A stretch of 64,000 nucleotides of DNA, from positions 124,001-188,000 of the forward strand of contig NZ_CP013363.1 in assembly GCF_001718315.1 (NCBI RefSeq). Reading direction: 5' to 3'. The notes beneath the pieces are model-generated. The model was not told where the DNA came from, searched no databases, and worked only from the letters and a program-made list of their open reading frames with translations. Numbering within the stretch: position 1 is the stretch's first letter; every line of letters begins with the position of its first letter. Shown piece by piece: positions 18,388-26,611 of the stretch. The position numbers and the translations under genes are program-made. Origin of the DNA: Burkholderia diffusa (GTDB taxonomy: Bacteria > Pseudomonadota > Gammaproteobacteria > Burkholderiales > Burkholderiaceae).

Positions 18388-18490
18388 GTCGTGACGCGCG
18401 TCACGACACTTGAATACGGCGAATGCGGTCGCGCCGCCCCGCGCCGTCGGCCAGCGTCGATGCGGATCGCCACGCCGGACGGCGTGGCGA
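18388..18490. terminator. Two hairpins between convergent genes
   Basis: A perfect 20-base palindrome (GTCGTGACGC and its complement) spans 18388-18407. A 10-bp stem with loop GGAC spans 18467-18490 (TCGCCACGCC / GGCGTGGCGA). They lie between the convergent binding-protein and lectin genes and could stop transcription from both sides. Neither has a T-run. Confidence 0.4.
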
Positions 18491-18511
18491 CGATCGACAG
18501 GATAGCGCCGC

Positions 18512-19243
18512 CTAGCCCAGCGGCCAGTTCAGGATCGCGATGCCGTCGTTGTAGTCACCGTCCGTGCCGTCTTCCGAGCCGACCAGCCCGAAATAGGTTT
18601 TCTTGAAGATGTCGACCTGGCGCGAGCCGATCTTCGATGGCTTGCCGTTGGCCGTCACGACCACGCGCACCTTTCCCTTGCCCGAGTTCACGATCTGCGT
18701 GTTCAGGTTCGCGTCCTGCGTGCCGGCGCCCTGGAAAGTCGCGGCCGGCTTCGGGTTGTCGTCGACATAGACGTCGATCGTCTGCTGCGCCGACGAATTG
18801 ACCAGCGCCGTCACGCCGAACGCGATGTTCGGCGGCAGGTTGAAGATGCCGTCGCGCTCGCCGCCGGTCGTCGCGGGTTTCGGCTGCGCGGGTTGCGGCG
18901 TCGCCTTCGAGAAGTAATTGACCACCGCGCCGACGCCGAACTTCGCCGCCGCGCCGGGCAGCACACCGGGCGCGCCGGCCCACGTCACCGTGCACGCGAT
19001 TACCTGGCCAGCCGCGTCGGCCTTCACCTTGTTCTGCCAGCTGCCGACGTCGAAGCTGTACGGAATGGTCGCGATGTCGACGAACACATCGTATTGCGGC
19101 AGTTTTTCCACGAGCTGCGCGGTCATGAACTGACGCATGCGGTCGAGCACCGCCTGGTCGCCGTTCGCCTGTACGGCGGTTGCGTCGTTGCCGGCGAGCT
19201 GCAGCAGCGCATACAGGTCGTCGTGGGTAAAGGGTTGTGTCAT
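18512..19243 (-). CDS. bclB: BC2L-B-type two-domain lectin
   Basis: A 243-residue protein. Residues 1 to about 115 are a domain of unknown function (MTQPFTHDDLYALLQLAGND...), then a Pro/Gln-rich linker, and from about 128 a LecB/PA-IIL-type calcium-dependent lectin domain (GIFNLPPNIAFGVTALVN). The calcium-site signature DGTDGDYNDGIAIL and the C-terminal Gly, whose carboxylate binds calcium in this family, are present. It lacks a signal peptide, as do other BC2L lectins. It is distinguished from BC2L-C by the N-terminal domain, which does not resemble the TNF-like domain. Confidence 0.85.
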   Translation of the reverse strand: MTQPFTHDDLYALLQLAGNDATAVQANGDQAVLDRMRQFMTAQLVEKLPQYDVFVDIATIPYSFDVGSWQNKVKADAAGQVIACTVTWAGAPGVLPGAAAKFGVGAVVNYFSKATPQPAQPKPATTGGERDGIFNLPPNIAFGVTALVNSSAQQTIDVYVDDNPKPAATFQGAGTQDANLNTQIVNSGKGKVRVVVTANGKPSKIGSRQVDIFKKTYFGLVGSEDGTDGDYNDGIAILNWPLG

Positions 19244-19441
19244 GTCGTCCTCGTCTTGATGGATGGTCTTGCGTGACGCGGCCGGCGATCGGATTTCGCC
19301 GTGTCGCGCGTGGTGCGGCGCGCGGGACAGCCGATGGAGGCCCGCACGGATCGCAATGCGCGGTTGGCGCCGTCGTCAATGCGATCCGGACCGCGGCGCG
19401 CTCGGCATGCCGCGCCGCGAATCTCCGTCAGCGTTCATTCG

Positions 19442-19831
19442 TCAGCCGATCGGCCATTGCAGCACGACGATGCCGTCGTTGTAGTCGCTGTCGTGCCCGT
19501 CTTCCGACACGACGATTCCGAAGTTGACCGTGAACGGCGAGCCGTCCGATTTCTTGCCGTTGATCGGCGCGAGGCGTGCATCGGTGGCCGACGTCTTGCC
19601 GTTCACCGTCACTTCGAAGCGGAGCTTGCCGTTGCCGGAATTCAGCGTGGCTTCGCGCGGGCCGTCGCGCGTGGTCAGCTTGTGATAGGCGGCGGGTTCC
19701 TTGCTGTCGCCGATGAACAGCTTGATGTGCTGCTGCTCGGCGGCATTCGCGAAGAAAATCGCGCGGAAGTCGGTGTTCGGCGGAATCGAAAACTCGCCGG
19801 CGCGATTCGAGGACGTTTGAGAGTCGGCCAT
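19442..19831 (-). CDS. bclA: BC2L-A mannose-binding lectin
   Basis: A 129-residue single-domain lectin matching the BC2L-A pattern I know (MADSQTSSNRAGEF ... YNDGIVVLQWPIG). The sugar-specificity loop reads ANAAEQQ, the Ala-Ala-Glu type associated with mannose rather than fucose preference. The calcium site EDGHDSDYNDG and C-terminal Gly are intact. Start at 19831 has GGAGG 5-9 bases upstream. It is transcribed toward bclB, 198 bases away, and may be co-transcribed with it. Confidence 0.95.
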   Translation of the reverse strand: MADSQTSSNRAGEFSIPPNTDFRAIFFANAAEQQHIKLFIGDSKEPAAYHKLTTRDGPREATLNSGNGKLRFEVTVNGKTSATDARLAPINGKKSDGSPFTVNFGIVVSEDGHDSDYNDGIVVLQWPIG

Positions 19832-20144
19832 GCTTGCCTCCTGAAGTTTGGTGGATAAGGCGTTTTGTGCGTCGCGCAAACGTTTGCTGTTTCAAACGCG
19901 ACGCGGCCAGCATGGCGAAAAATAAATAAGAAAATATTCGACCAGGAATGGAAATTGTCCAGAAAATCGGAGATCGAAACAGTTCGATTTAATGATGAAT
20001 GTTTAATTGAATATGATTGAAAATATCCGTGAAATGATATCGCGGCGCGTCGCGATTTTTTGAATAATGAATGCGATGCGCGGGCGGGCCGGGCTACGGC
20101 GCGTGTCGGCGCGGACTGATCGCATTCGATATCGCGGCGCGCGC

Positions 20145-20160
20145 CTGATACACCTGACAG
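20145..20160 (+). promoter_or_regulatory. Candidate lux/cep box (quorum-sensing operator)
   Basis: CTGATACACCTGACAG is a CTG-N10-CAG dyad. Its reverse, CTGTCAGGTGTATCAG, agrees at 11 of 16 positions with the CepR box I recall (CTGTAAGAGTTACCAG). A TATCGT -10-like hexamer at 20184-20189 is where RNA polymerase would sit if the box were centred near -42 for the gene at 20268. Confidence 0.5.
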
Positions 20161-20233
20161 GCGATCAATTTCGAGATTAGCGGTATCGTGCACGGAGCGC
20201 GCGCGCTCGATATTCGGCGGCTTTTATTCAATC

Positions 20234-20250
20234 GGCCCGTTGGACGGGCC
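20234..20250 (+). promoter_or_regulatory. Hairpin in the 5' leader of the gene at 20268
   Basis: GGCCCGT (20234-20240) and ACGGGCC (20244-20250) pair perfectly with a TGG loop, ending 3-4 bases before the ACGAGGA ribosome-binding site. Such a stem next to the ribosome-binding site could affect translation. Confidence 0.45.
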
Positions 20251-20267
20251 CTCACGAGGACAGTGCG

Positions 20268-20672
20268 ATGACGAAACCCGATATTCTGAAAGGCGAGATC
20301 AAGGGGCAGGCTCAGGACGCAGACCGTCACAACCTGGCGCGGCCGGCGGTGAATGGCGCGTTGTGGGCGCGCGGCCTGACGACGCAGCGCGTGGCCGACC
20401 TGTTCAGAACCCTGCCGGGCCTGCCGGGGCACTGGATGCAGCTGCAAAACGAAGTCAACGCAGGGAACCGCTATTTCTACGGTGTCCAGAACGGTCACCA
20501 GACGACCGACGAAGGAAAGGAACTGATCCGCTGGATCGCCGACGCGGTGGTCAGCGCCGCGCAGAAGGCGGGATTCGATTTTCCGTTGCAGCAGCTTCGG
20601 TTCACCGCCGACACGGGTTGGTTGAAGCTTCAGCGCGTGTCGGGGCGGGTGATGGTGTTGTCGAGGCCGTAA
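20268..20672 (+). CDS. Hypothetical protein next to the lectin genes
   Basis: A 134-residue soluble protein, not recognised. It is basic, with no signal peptide or membrane helix. GNRYFYGVQNGHQTTDEGKE is its most distinctive stretch. AGGA lies 8-11 bases before the ATG. It is divergent from bclA and preceded by a lux-box-like dyad, which suggests cell-density control together with the lectins. Codon use is like that of the neighbours. Confidence 0.7.
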   Translation: MTKPDILKGEIKGQAQDADRHNLARPAVNGALWARGLTTQRVADLFRTLPGLPGHWMQLQNEVNAGNRYFYGVQNGHQTTDEGKELIRWIADAVVSAAQKAGFDFPLQQLRFTADTGWLKLQRVSGRVMVLSRP

Positions 20673-20787
20673 GCGCGGCGGGTGGTTGTCGACGTGCCGG
20701 CTTGTCGCCGGGTGGGGCGGCCGCGCCGGCAGAAACGCGCTCCGCCATCGACGATCGATCCCGGCTTCCAGCCGGCTGGCGACGGGA

Positions 20788-21597
20788 TCACTGACCGAAG
20801 CGCTGCGCCACGGCGTCCTTCAATCGCGCGGCGGTGATCTCGCCCATGTGCGATTCGACGAGTGCGCCCTTCGCATCGAAGAACAGCGTCGTGGGCAGCC
20901 CGCGCGACCCGTACGCATGCATCGCACGCAACGGCGGATCGAGCAGCACGTTGTCGAAACGCAGCCCCTGCTGTTCGAGGAACGTGCGCACTGCTTGCGC
21001 GTTTTCCCCCTGGTTGAGCATCAGCACCGTGATGCCGGGATGCTCGCGCTGCGCCTGTTCGAGTATCGGCATCTCGCGCCGGCAAGGCGCGCACCACGTT
21101 GCCCACAGGTTCACGACGACCGGTTTGCCGGCAAAGCGTTGCGGCGGCACGGACGTCGAATCGAGTGCTTCGAGCTGCATTGCTGCGAACGGCGGCGCCG
21201 CGTGCTGCAGCGTTGCCAGCGTGCCTTGCGCGATGCCCCATGCGGCGAGACCCGCGACGATGCCGGCCGCCACCGGGCGGCGCAACGCGGGCAGGCGGCG
21301 CAGCCGCCACACGGCGAACATCAGCGCGGCGGCGACGCCGATGCGCCAGTCGAAGCCGCCGTCGCCGAGCGCGACGATGGACCGTGGCGCCGCTGCATAC
21401 TCACGCCACCATTGCGCGACATAGCCGACGCGCGCGGCAACCAGCCCGACCAGCAGCGCGTCGAGAATCAGGCTCGACGCGGTCTTGTGCTGGCCGTCGG
21501 GTGGGCGGCGCTGGATGAAGCGGGCGACGAGCCACGCCAGCAGCGCGGCGGCGGCTACCGCGACGACGCGGATCGAGAAGGGACCGATGCTCAACAT
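20788..21597 (-). CDS. Lgt-like membrane domain fused to a TlpA-type thioredoxin
   Basis: A 269-residue fusion. Residues 1 to about 125 hold membrane segments with the start of a prolipoprotein diacylglyceryl transferase (IGPFSIRVVAV... and ILDALLVGLVAARVGYV). Residues about 135-269 form a periplasmic TlpA/ResA-like thioredoxin with WATWCAPCRRE (CxxC) and the cis-Pro loop GLPTTLFF. It probably reduces disulfides in the periplasm. The truncated Lgt-like part lacks the rest of the transferase, so it is more likely a membrane anchor or partner-docking domain than an active enzyme. Confidence 0.85.
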   Translation of the reverse strand: MLSIGPFSIRVVAVAAAALLAWLVARFIQRRPPDGQHKTASSLILDALLVGLVAARVGYVAQWWREYAAAPRSIVALGDGGFDWRIGVAAALMFAVWRLRRLPALRRPVAAGIVAGLAAWGIAQGTLATLQHAAPPFAAMQLEALDSTSVPPQRFAGKPVVVNLWATWCAPCRREMPILEQAQREHPGITVLMLNQGENAQAVRTFLEQQGLRFDNVLLDPPLRAMHAYGSRGLPTTLFFDAKGALVESHMGEITAARLKDAVAQRFGQ

Positions 21598-21827
21598 GGG
21601 AAGAAAGAGGTGCGGGATCGTGGGTCGACCGGTGAAGGCGGCACCGTTGCCGGTCATGTGGCGATTCGACCCCGAGCGACGCACGCGGGTTCCCGTTCAG
21701 ACCGCGCGACATGCGTCGTGCGTTGCGTGCGCGAATTGCACGCCCAGTACCGGCATTCAGGACGACGTTGCTTTCGCCGACGCTTCACGAAGCGTCAGGT
21801 CGACTGACGATCTCGCGGCGCCGGTAA

Positions 21828-22841
21828 TTACTGCCTGTGTCCGCCGGGGCCGGGCGATGCGCCGCCGAGCCGGTACGCGGTGAAGAATTCGTACCATGGC
21901 GAACCCTGAGCGACGGGCACGCCGAGCGCCGACGTCCGCTGCTTCAATGCCGCGAACACGTCGTTGATACGCGCGGCCTGAGCGGCATCGCCGAATGGAC
22001 GCGGCTTCGCCCTGCCCGCCGCGAATGCGCCGTAGGCGATCGCGAGCAGACGCGCGCTGTCGTCGATCGAGAAGATCGATCCGCTGATCGCTTCGACGAG
22101 GCGCGGCCGGTCCTCTTCGCGCGATGCGGCGATGCACTGGAACACGATCGCCGACACTTCGCGCAGATCGTTCGCGCGCAGCAAAGACGGCAGGCGCGCG
22201 GCGATCCGGTCGACCGGTTCCTCATGCAGCGCGGCGCCGAAGTCGAGCACGGCGGCCATCGGGTTGTCGTCCTGCTTCACGCGATCGAGCGCCGATGCGG
22301 GCGCGGCCGCCGCAGCATGCGCGACGTCGCCGGGCGCGGCGCGCAGCACGTCCGCCACCTGCTGCCGCCACTCCGGAAAGATCATCCGTACATTGCCGAA
22401 CTGCTCGCCGCCTTGCGCGGCCGGATTCCATCGGTAGACGATCGTGCCGCCATGAATGAACGGCGAATACAGATGCTCGGGCGTTTGCGGCAGCGGCCGC
22501 CGGTTGATCGGCAGCCATGCGAGAGTCAGCCAGTCGTAGCGCCCGGTGGCGGGCACCGACGGGCTCGCACTCGCGACGACCTGCCAGGTGCCGCGGTTCA
22601 CATAACGCCGGCGCGCGTCGGGCACCGCGACGGTTTGCTGTTTCGCGGTATCGAAGTAGGTCGTGCCGGTCACGTTTTCGCCGCTGTCCGGGGCCGGCGT
22701 GAGGGTGGCGATGACCCACGATGCGCCGTCGGCCGAACGATAGTCCGACGGCTGCAGCGTGGCGACGTCATGCACCATGCGCGTTTCGGCGGCGACGGGG
22801 CTCGGCGGAAGGTGGGCGGGACCGGCGACGATACTCGGCAT
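21828..22841 (-). CDS. Hypothetical protein, 337 residues
   Basis: Not recognised. A soluble protein without a signal peptide. The N-terminal half is rich in Trp/Tyr and beta-like (YVNRGTWQVVAS, RYDWLTLAWLPINRRPLP, SPFIHGGTIVYRWNP); the C-terminal half is helical and Ala/Arg-rich. GAGGAA lies 7-12 bases before the ATG at 22841, which decides the start. No partner gene is adjacent on the same strand. Confidence 0.72.
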   Translation of the reverse strand: MPSIVAGPAHLPPSPVAAETRMVHDVATLQPSDYRSADGASWVIATLTPAPDSGENVTGTTYFDTAKQQTVAVPDARRRYVNRGTWQVVASASPSVPATGRYDWLTLAWLPINRRPLPQTPEHLYSPFIHGGTIVYRWNPAAQGGEQFGNVRMIFPEWRQQVADVLRAAPGDVAHAAAAAPASALDRVKQDDNPMAAVLDFGAALHEEPVDRIAARLPSLLRANDLREVSAIVFQCIAASREEDRPRLVEAISGSIFSIDDSARLLAIAYGAFAAGRAKPRPFGDAAQAARINDVFAALKQRTSALGVPVAQGSPWYEFFTAYRLGGASPGPGGHRQ

Positions 22842-23063
22842 GGACGTTCCTCGGAATCGGGTGCGTATCGGCGGACGCGAACCGAACGTGAAAGTTGGCA
22901 GCGTCGCATGTCGTTTCTCGTAACTGTAGAACGCCGCTGCCGGAAACGGAAACCGGCCGCGGCGGCTCCGGCTCGCGCAACGCGCACACGCACACGCACA
23001 CGGCCGCTTCGGCTTACCATGCGCATCCTGGGGCAGCACGCCGCACACCGACCGGGAGCGCAC

Positions 23064-23789
23064 ATGACCGACGCGAAAGCCATTACGGAACACTGGACGC
23101 ACGTCGCCGACCAATGGATCGACTGGGCCGGCAGGCCGGGCCACGATGCATTCTGGAAGTATCGCGAGGGGCTGGCGGCTTACCTTGGCCGCGGCAGCGG
23201 CCACGCACTGGAAATCGGTTGCGGCGAGGGCCGTGTGAGCCGCGAACTGAAGGCGCTCGGCTACGACGTGACCGCGAGCGACGCGGTGCCCGCGATGCTC
23301 GACGCCGCACGTCGCGCGGATTCCGCGCACCGTTACGCACTCGCCGACGCCGCCGCCTTGCCGTTCGATCCGGCCAGCTTCGACATCGTGATGGCATACA
23401 ACGTGCTGATGGACCTCGACGACATGGCCGCCGCGTTGCACGAGGCGCGCCGCGTGCTGAAATCGGGCGGGCTGCTGTTCGTGTCGCTCGTGCATCCGTT
23501 TCGCGATCGTGGCCGTTTCGCGGGGCCGCAGCCCGACGCGCCGTTCATGCTCGAAGGCACGTATTTCGGCAGTGCGCATTTCGAAGGCGTGGAAGCGCGC
23601 GACGGGTTGTCGATGCATTTCGCGGGCTGGTCGCTGCCGCTGCAGGCCTACATGGATGCGCTGGAGGCGGCCGGCTTCGCGATCGTGTCGCTGCGCGAGC
23701 CGCTGCCTGACCGCGCCGACACGGACACGCTGAAGCAGTGGTCGCGCGTGCCGCTGTTCCTGTGGATCAAGGCGCGTCCGTTGGCGTGA
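23064..23789 (+). CDS. SAM-dependent methyltransferase
   Basis: Class I methyltransferase of 241 residues. Motif I is LEIGCGEGRVSREL (near residue 50), motif II the Asp in VTASDAVP, and FDIVMAYNVLMDLDD is the post-I/II region. The C-terminus (WSLPLQAYMDALEAAGF) matches the Methyltransf_11 type that acts on small molecules. The target is unknown; it stands alone between unrelated genes. Confidence 0.88.
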   Translation: MTDAKAITEHWTHVADQWIDWAGRPGHDAFWKYREGLAAYLGRGSGHALEIGCGEGRVSRELKALGYDVTASDAVPAMLDAARRADSAHRYALADAAALPFDPASFDIVMAYNVLMDLDDMAAALHEARRVLKSGGLLFVSLVHPFRDRGRFAGPQPDAPFMLEGTYFGSAHFEGVEARDGLSMHFAGWSLPLQAYMDALEAAGFAIVSLREPLPDRADTDTLKQWSRVPLFLWIKARPLA

Positions 23790-23820
23790 AGCCGCCGCAG
23801 CGGCGGCGCGTGCGGCACGA

Positions 23821-24297
23821 TCAGCGCGGCAAGACCTTCCGGTAGATCACGAATCCGGTTTTTTCGGCGATGGTGTCGTAGAGCCGCATCGCCGTGTGAT
23901 TCGTCTCGTGCGTCTGCCAGTACACGCGTTCGGCGCGTTGCGCGTGCGCGGCGTCGTACACGGCTTCGATCAACGCGCGGCCCACGCCCTTGCCGCGTTC
24001 GCTCTCGAGCGTGAAAAGATCCTGCAGATAGCAGGTCGGCCCGATCAGCGTCGTGCTCCGGTGATACAGGAAATGAACGAGCCCGACGAGCCGACCGTTG
24101 CGCTCCGCGACCCGCGCATGGACGGGCTCGGCGCCGTCGAGGAAGCGCGACCACGTGAGCTGCGTGATCTCGCGCGGCAGCGCGGTGTCGCCGAAGCGGC
24201 CGTAGAAGCGGTTGTAGCCGTCCCACAGCGGCAGCCAGTTGTCGAAGTCGTCTTGCCGCACGGGGCGGACGGACAGGCCGGTGTCGGCAGCGTTCAT
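23821..24297 (-). CDS. GNAT-family N-acetyltransferase
   Basis: A 158-residue GNAT protein. The acetyl-CoA motif A is CYLQDLFTLESERGKGVGRA followed by LIEAVYDAA, with QHETN-type motif B (YWQTHETNHTAMRLYD). The divergent MocR regulator 130 bases away, a class that often controls an adjacent enzyme gene, suggests regulation of this gene. The ATG at 24297 gives the usual domain start; AAAGG precedes it. Confidence 0.88.
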   Translation of the reverse strand: MNAADTGLSVRPVRQDDFDNWLPLWDGYNRFYGRFGDTALPREITQLTWSRFLDGAEPVHARVAERNGRLVGLVHFLYHRSTTLIGPTCYLQDLFTLESERGKGVGRALIEAVYDAAHAQRAERVYWQTHETNHTAMRLYDTIAEKTGFVIYRKVLPR

Positions 24298-24331
24298 GGT
24301 CGCGAACCTTTCGAGGATGGATGAAATGAAG

Positions 24332-24353
24332 CGTTGCCGGCGCGCCGGCAACG
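24332..24353. promoter_or_regulatory. Perfect 22-base palindrome between divergent genes
   Basis: CGTTGCCGGCG (24332-24342) is followed directly by its exact complement to 24353. It sits in the 130-base gap between the GNAT and MocR genes. It could be an operator or an RNA hairpin in the GNAT leader. Confidence 0.45.
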
Positions 24354-24427
24354 AGAACAGACATCCACGATAGGAACTTCGTGGCACCATGTATAGACCC
24401 ATGACATCCTCACATTCTGGAGCCACG

Positions 24428-25906
24428 ATGGATTACGCGGTGCTGCTGTCGACCTTCGAGCGCGAGGCGCGGCCGCACGCGGTCACGCGGATGTCGCAGC
24501 AGCAGCGGCTCTACGCGTGTCTGCGCGATGCGATCCTGAGCGGCCGGATCGCCGAAGGCGCGCGGCTTGCCGCCTCGCGCACGTTGGCCGACAAACTCGG
24601 CATCGCGCGCAACACGGTGCTGTACGCGTACGAGCGTCTTGCATCGGAAGGGTTCGTGATCGGCACACGGCAGGGCACGGTCGTCGCCCGGATGGGCTTG
24701 CGCGGGTCGCGGATCGCCGCTGCGGGGCCCGCCGGCGATGCGGCGATGCTGTCGCGGCGCGTGGCGCAGGCCGAGCGCGCGACGAGCGGCCTCGACGAAT
24801 CGCTGCCGTTCATGCCGGGCGTGCCGGCCGTCGACGAATTCCCGCTCGCACAATGGCGGCGCTGCGTCGAACGCGCATGGCGCGCGGCGGGGCCGGCGCA
24901 GCTCGGCTATCAGTCCGCGGAAGGCGACGCGGTGTTGCGCGACGCGATCGCCGGTTATCTGCGCGCGTCGCGCGGCGTGCGTTGCGACGCCGCGCAGGTG
25001 ATCGTCACCGACGGCACACAGGGCGCGCTCGACCTGTGCGCCCGCGCGCTGGCGGACGCGGGCGACGTCGCATGGATCGAGAACCCCGGCTACCACGGTG
25101 CGCGCAACGCGTTCTTCGCGGCCGACCTGCGGGTCGAGCCGATCGGCGTCGATGTGCAGGGGCTGGCGCCGCATCCGGACGACTGGCGCGATCGTGCGCC
25201 GAAGCTCGTCTACATCACGCCGTCGCACCAGTATCCGCTCGGCGCGGTGATGAGCCTCGAACGGCGGCTCGCGCTCGTTGCACGGGCACGCGCGGCCGGT
25301 GCCTGGATCATCGAGGATGACTACGACAGCGAGTTTCGCCACCACGGCACGCCGCACGCGGCCGTGCAGGGGCTCGCCGACGATGCACCGGTGATCTACC
25401 TCGGCACGTTCAGCAAGGTGATGTTTCCCGCGTTGCGGCTCGGCTTCATGGTCGTGCCGCCCGTGCTCGCGCAGCCGCTGCGCGATGCGGCGGGCGCGCT
25501 GATGTTGCAGGGCCGCGCGGTCGAGCAGCGTGCGCTCGCGGATTTCATCGAGGCCGGGCATTTCACGCGGCATCTGCGGCGCATGCGCCGCGTGTACGCC
25601 GAGCGGCGCGACGCGCTGCACGATGCGCTGGCGCGGCGATTGAGCACGCGGCTGACGGTGTCGGGCGGCGCAGGTGGCATGCATCTGTCGGCGCGGCTCG
25701 ACGTGCCGGTGGCGGACACGGAGCTGAGCCGCGTCGCGCAGGCGCACGGGCTGATCCTGCGGCCGCTGTCGTCGTTCTGCCTGCCGGGCGCCGCGCACGG
25801 CTACAACGGGCTCGTGCTCGGCTACGGCGGCGTGCCGGCCGAGCGGATGGACGCGCTCGCGCGGCGGATCGGCGAAATGATCGACCGCGCGCTGGTCGCG
25901 CGGTGA
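24428..25906 (+). CDS. MocR/PdxR-type regulator (GntR DNA-binding plus aminotransferase domain)
   Basis: A 492-residue fusion. Residues about 25-90 are a GntR winged helix (RLYACLRDAILSGRIAEGAR, ASRTLADKLGIARNTVLYAY). Residues about 115-490 are a fold-type I aminotransferase domain with the PLP lysine in LGTFSKVMFPALRLGF and the cofactor motif IIEDDYDSEFR. Such proteins bind PLP as effector rather than act as enzymes. TGGAG 8 bases before the ATG at 24428 decides the start. The probable target is the divergent GNAT gene. Confidence 0.93.
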   Translation: MDYAVLLSTFEREARPHAVTRMSQQQRLYACLRDAILSGRIAEGARLAASRTLADKLGIARNTVLYAYERLASEGFVIGTRQGTVVARMGLRGSRIAAAGPAGDAAMLSRRVAQAERATSGLDESLPFMPGVPAVDEFPLAQWRRCVERAWRAAGPAQLGYQSAEGDAVLRDAIAGYLRASRGVRCDAAQVIVTDGTQGALDLCARALADAGDVAWIENPGYHGARNAFFAADLRVEPIGVDVQGLAPHPDDWRDRAPKLVYITPSHQYPLGAVMSLERRLALVARARAAGAWIIEDDYDSEFRHHGTPHAAVQGLADDAPVIYLGTFSKVMFPALRLGFMVVPPVLAQPLRDAAGALMLQGRAVEQRALADFIEAGHFTRHLRRMRRVYAERRDALHDALARRLSTRLTVSGGAGGMHLSARLDVPVADTELSRVAQAHGLILRPLSSFCLPGAAHGYNGLVLGYGGVPAERMDALARRIGEMIDRALVAR

Positions 25907-26263
25907 CGACCGTCGGGTCGCGCCGCCGTTGCATCGGGCCGCGACGGGCTGCGGGGCTGCTCATCCGTGCATCGGCGGATTGAGCCGCTCGAACGCGTCC
26001 TGCCGGCGATCAGGGAAGGACCGAGACGGCGCTTCGATTGCACGCGCCGCATCGAGCTTCGCTGGCCGAAGTCGATCCGCAGATCGACTATCCAGGCGGT
26101 GTCGTACAGCCGCGGCGCGCGGGCGCTGATCGCAATGCTTGCGGAGGTGCTGGTGGGCGCGTGATGGGCCGTCGGAAACGTTCGTACCCGACAGACGGAA
26201 TCGCGACGGGGCCCCGTCACCGGAAAGCCGACGGCGGGCCGATCAGCGCGTCCGTCGGCGGTG
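25907..26263. other. Gene-free stretch with falling GC
   Basis: About 357 bases between the MocR gene and a minus-strand small membrane protein. No reading frame here has a believable start and composition. I see no hairpin with a T-run and no repeat. Confidence 0.4.
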
Positions 26264-26611
26264 TTATCGCTTCTTCGTGAAGCGCGCACCCTTCATCGTG
26301 AACTCGGCGTCATAGTCCTTGTAAAGCGCGAGGACGACCGTCAGTCCGATCACGGCGATAAAGAAGATGGTGGCGAGTTCCATCCCCGTCAGCGAGGCGA
26401 CGGGGATGAAGCCGACTGTCGATAGGCCGCCTGTTGGAATGGCCGCAACTGCGACGGCACCGAGTGCCGCCAGCGCAACCGGGCCCAACGTCATGATCGT
26501 GCGGGTCTTTTTGAGCTTGTCCGCTAGTTCGCCGATCACGAGAAATTCGGCGACACCGGACTTTTGTGCCTGCTTCAGTTCGTCAACGGTGGTGATAATG
26601 ACAGGTTCCAT
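26264..26611 (-). CDS. Small membrane protein, AT-richer than neighbours
   Basis: A 115-residue protein. Residues 1-40 form a soluble head (TTVDELKQAQKSGVAEFLVI, GELADKLKKTR). Two hydrophobic segments follow (about 43-63, Ala/Gly-rich, and 78-98, FFIAVIGLTVVLALY), with the basic tail FTMKGARFTKKR. The pattern of 'GELADKLKK' then two helices with a TGG turn and a 'KDYD' after the second helix recalls a widespread uncharacterised bacterial family. Start ATG at 26611 with AAGG upstream; a GTG at 26629 is possible. Lower GC than neighbours suggests acquisition. Confidence 0.72.
   Translation of the reverse strand: MEPVIITTVDELKQAQKSGVAEFLVIGELADKLKKTRTIMTLGPVALAALGAVAVAAIPTGGLSTVGFIPVASLTGMELATIFFIAVIGLTVVLALYKDYDAEFTMKGARFTKKR

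Larger units (their letters stand above)
19832..20267. other. AT-rich intergenic region between bclA and a divergent small gene
   Basis: About 436 bases with no gene. 19900-20080 is much richer in A/T than the surroundings (many AATA and TGAAAAT stretches), the likely bclA promoter region. The part near the plus-strand gene holds a lux-box-like dyad (20145-20160) and a perfect small hairpin (20234-20250). Confidence 0.6.

Noticed and set aside
25822..26289. 155-codon minus-strand reading frame across the gap after the MocR gene
   Set aside because: It runs antisense over the MocR gene end and has no recognisable domain or ribosome-binding site.
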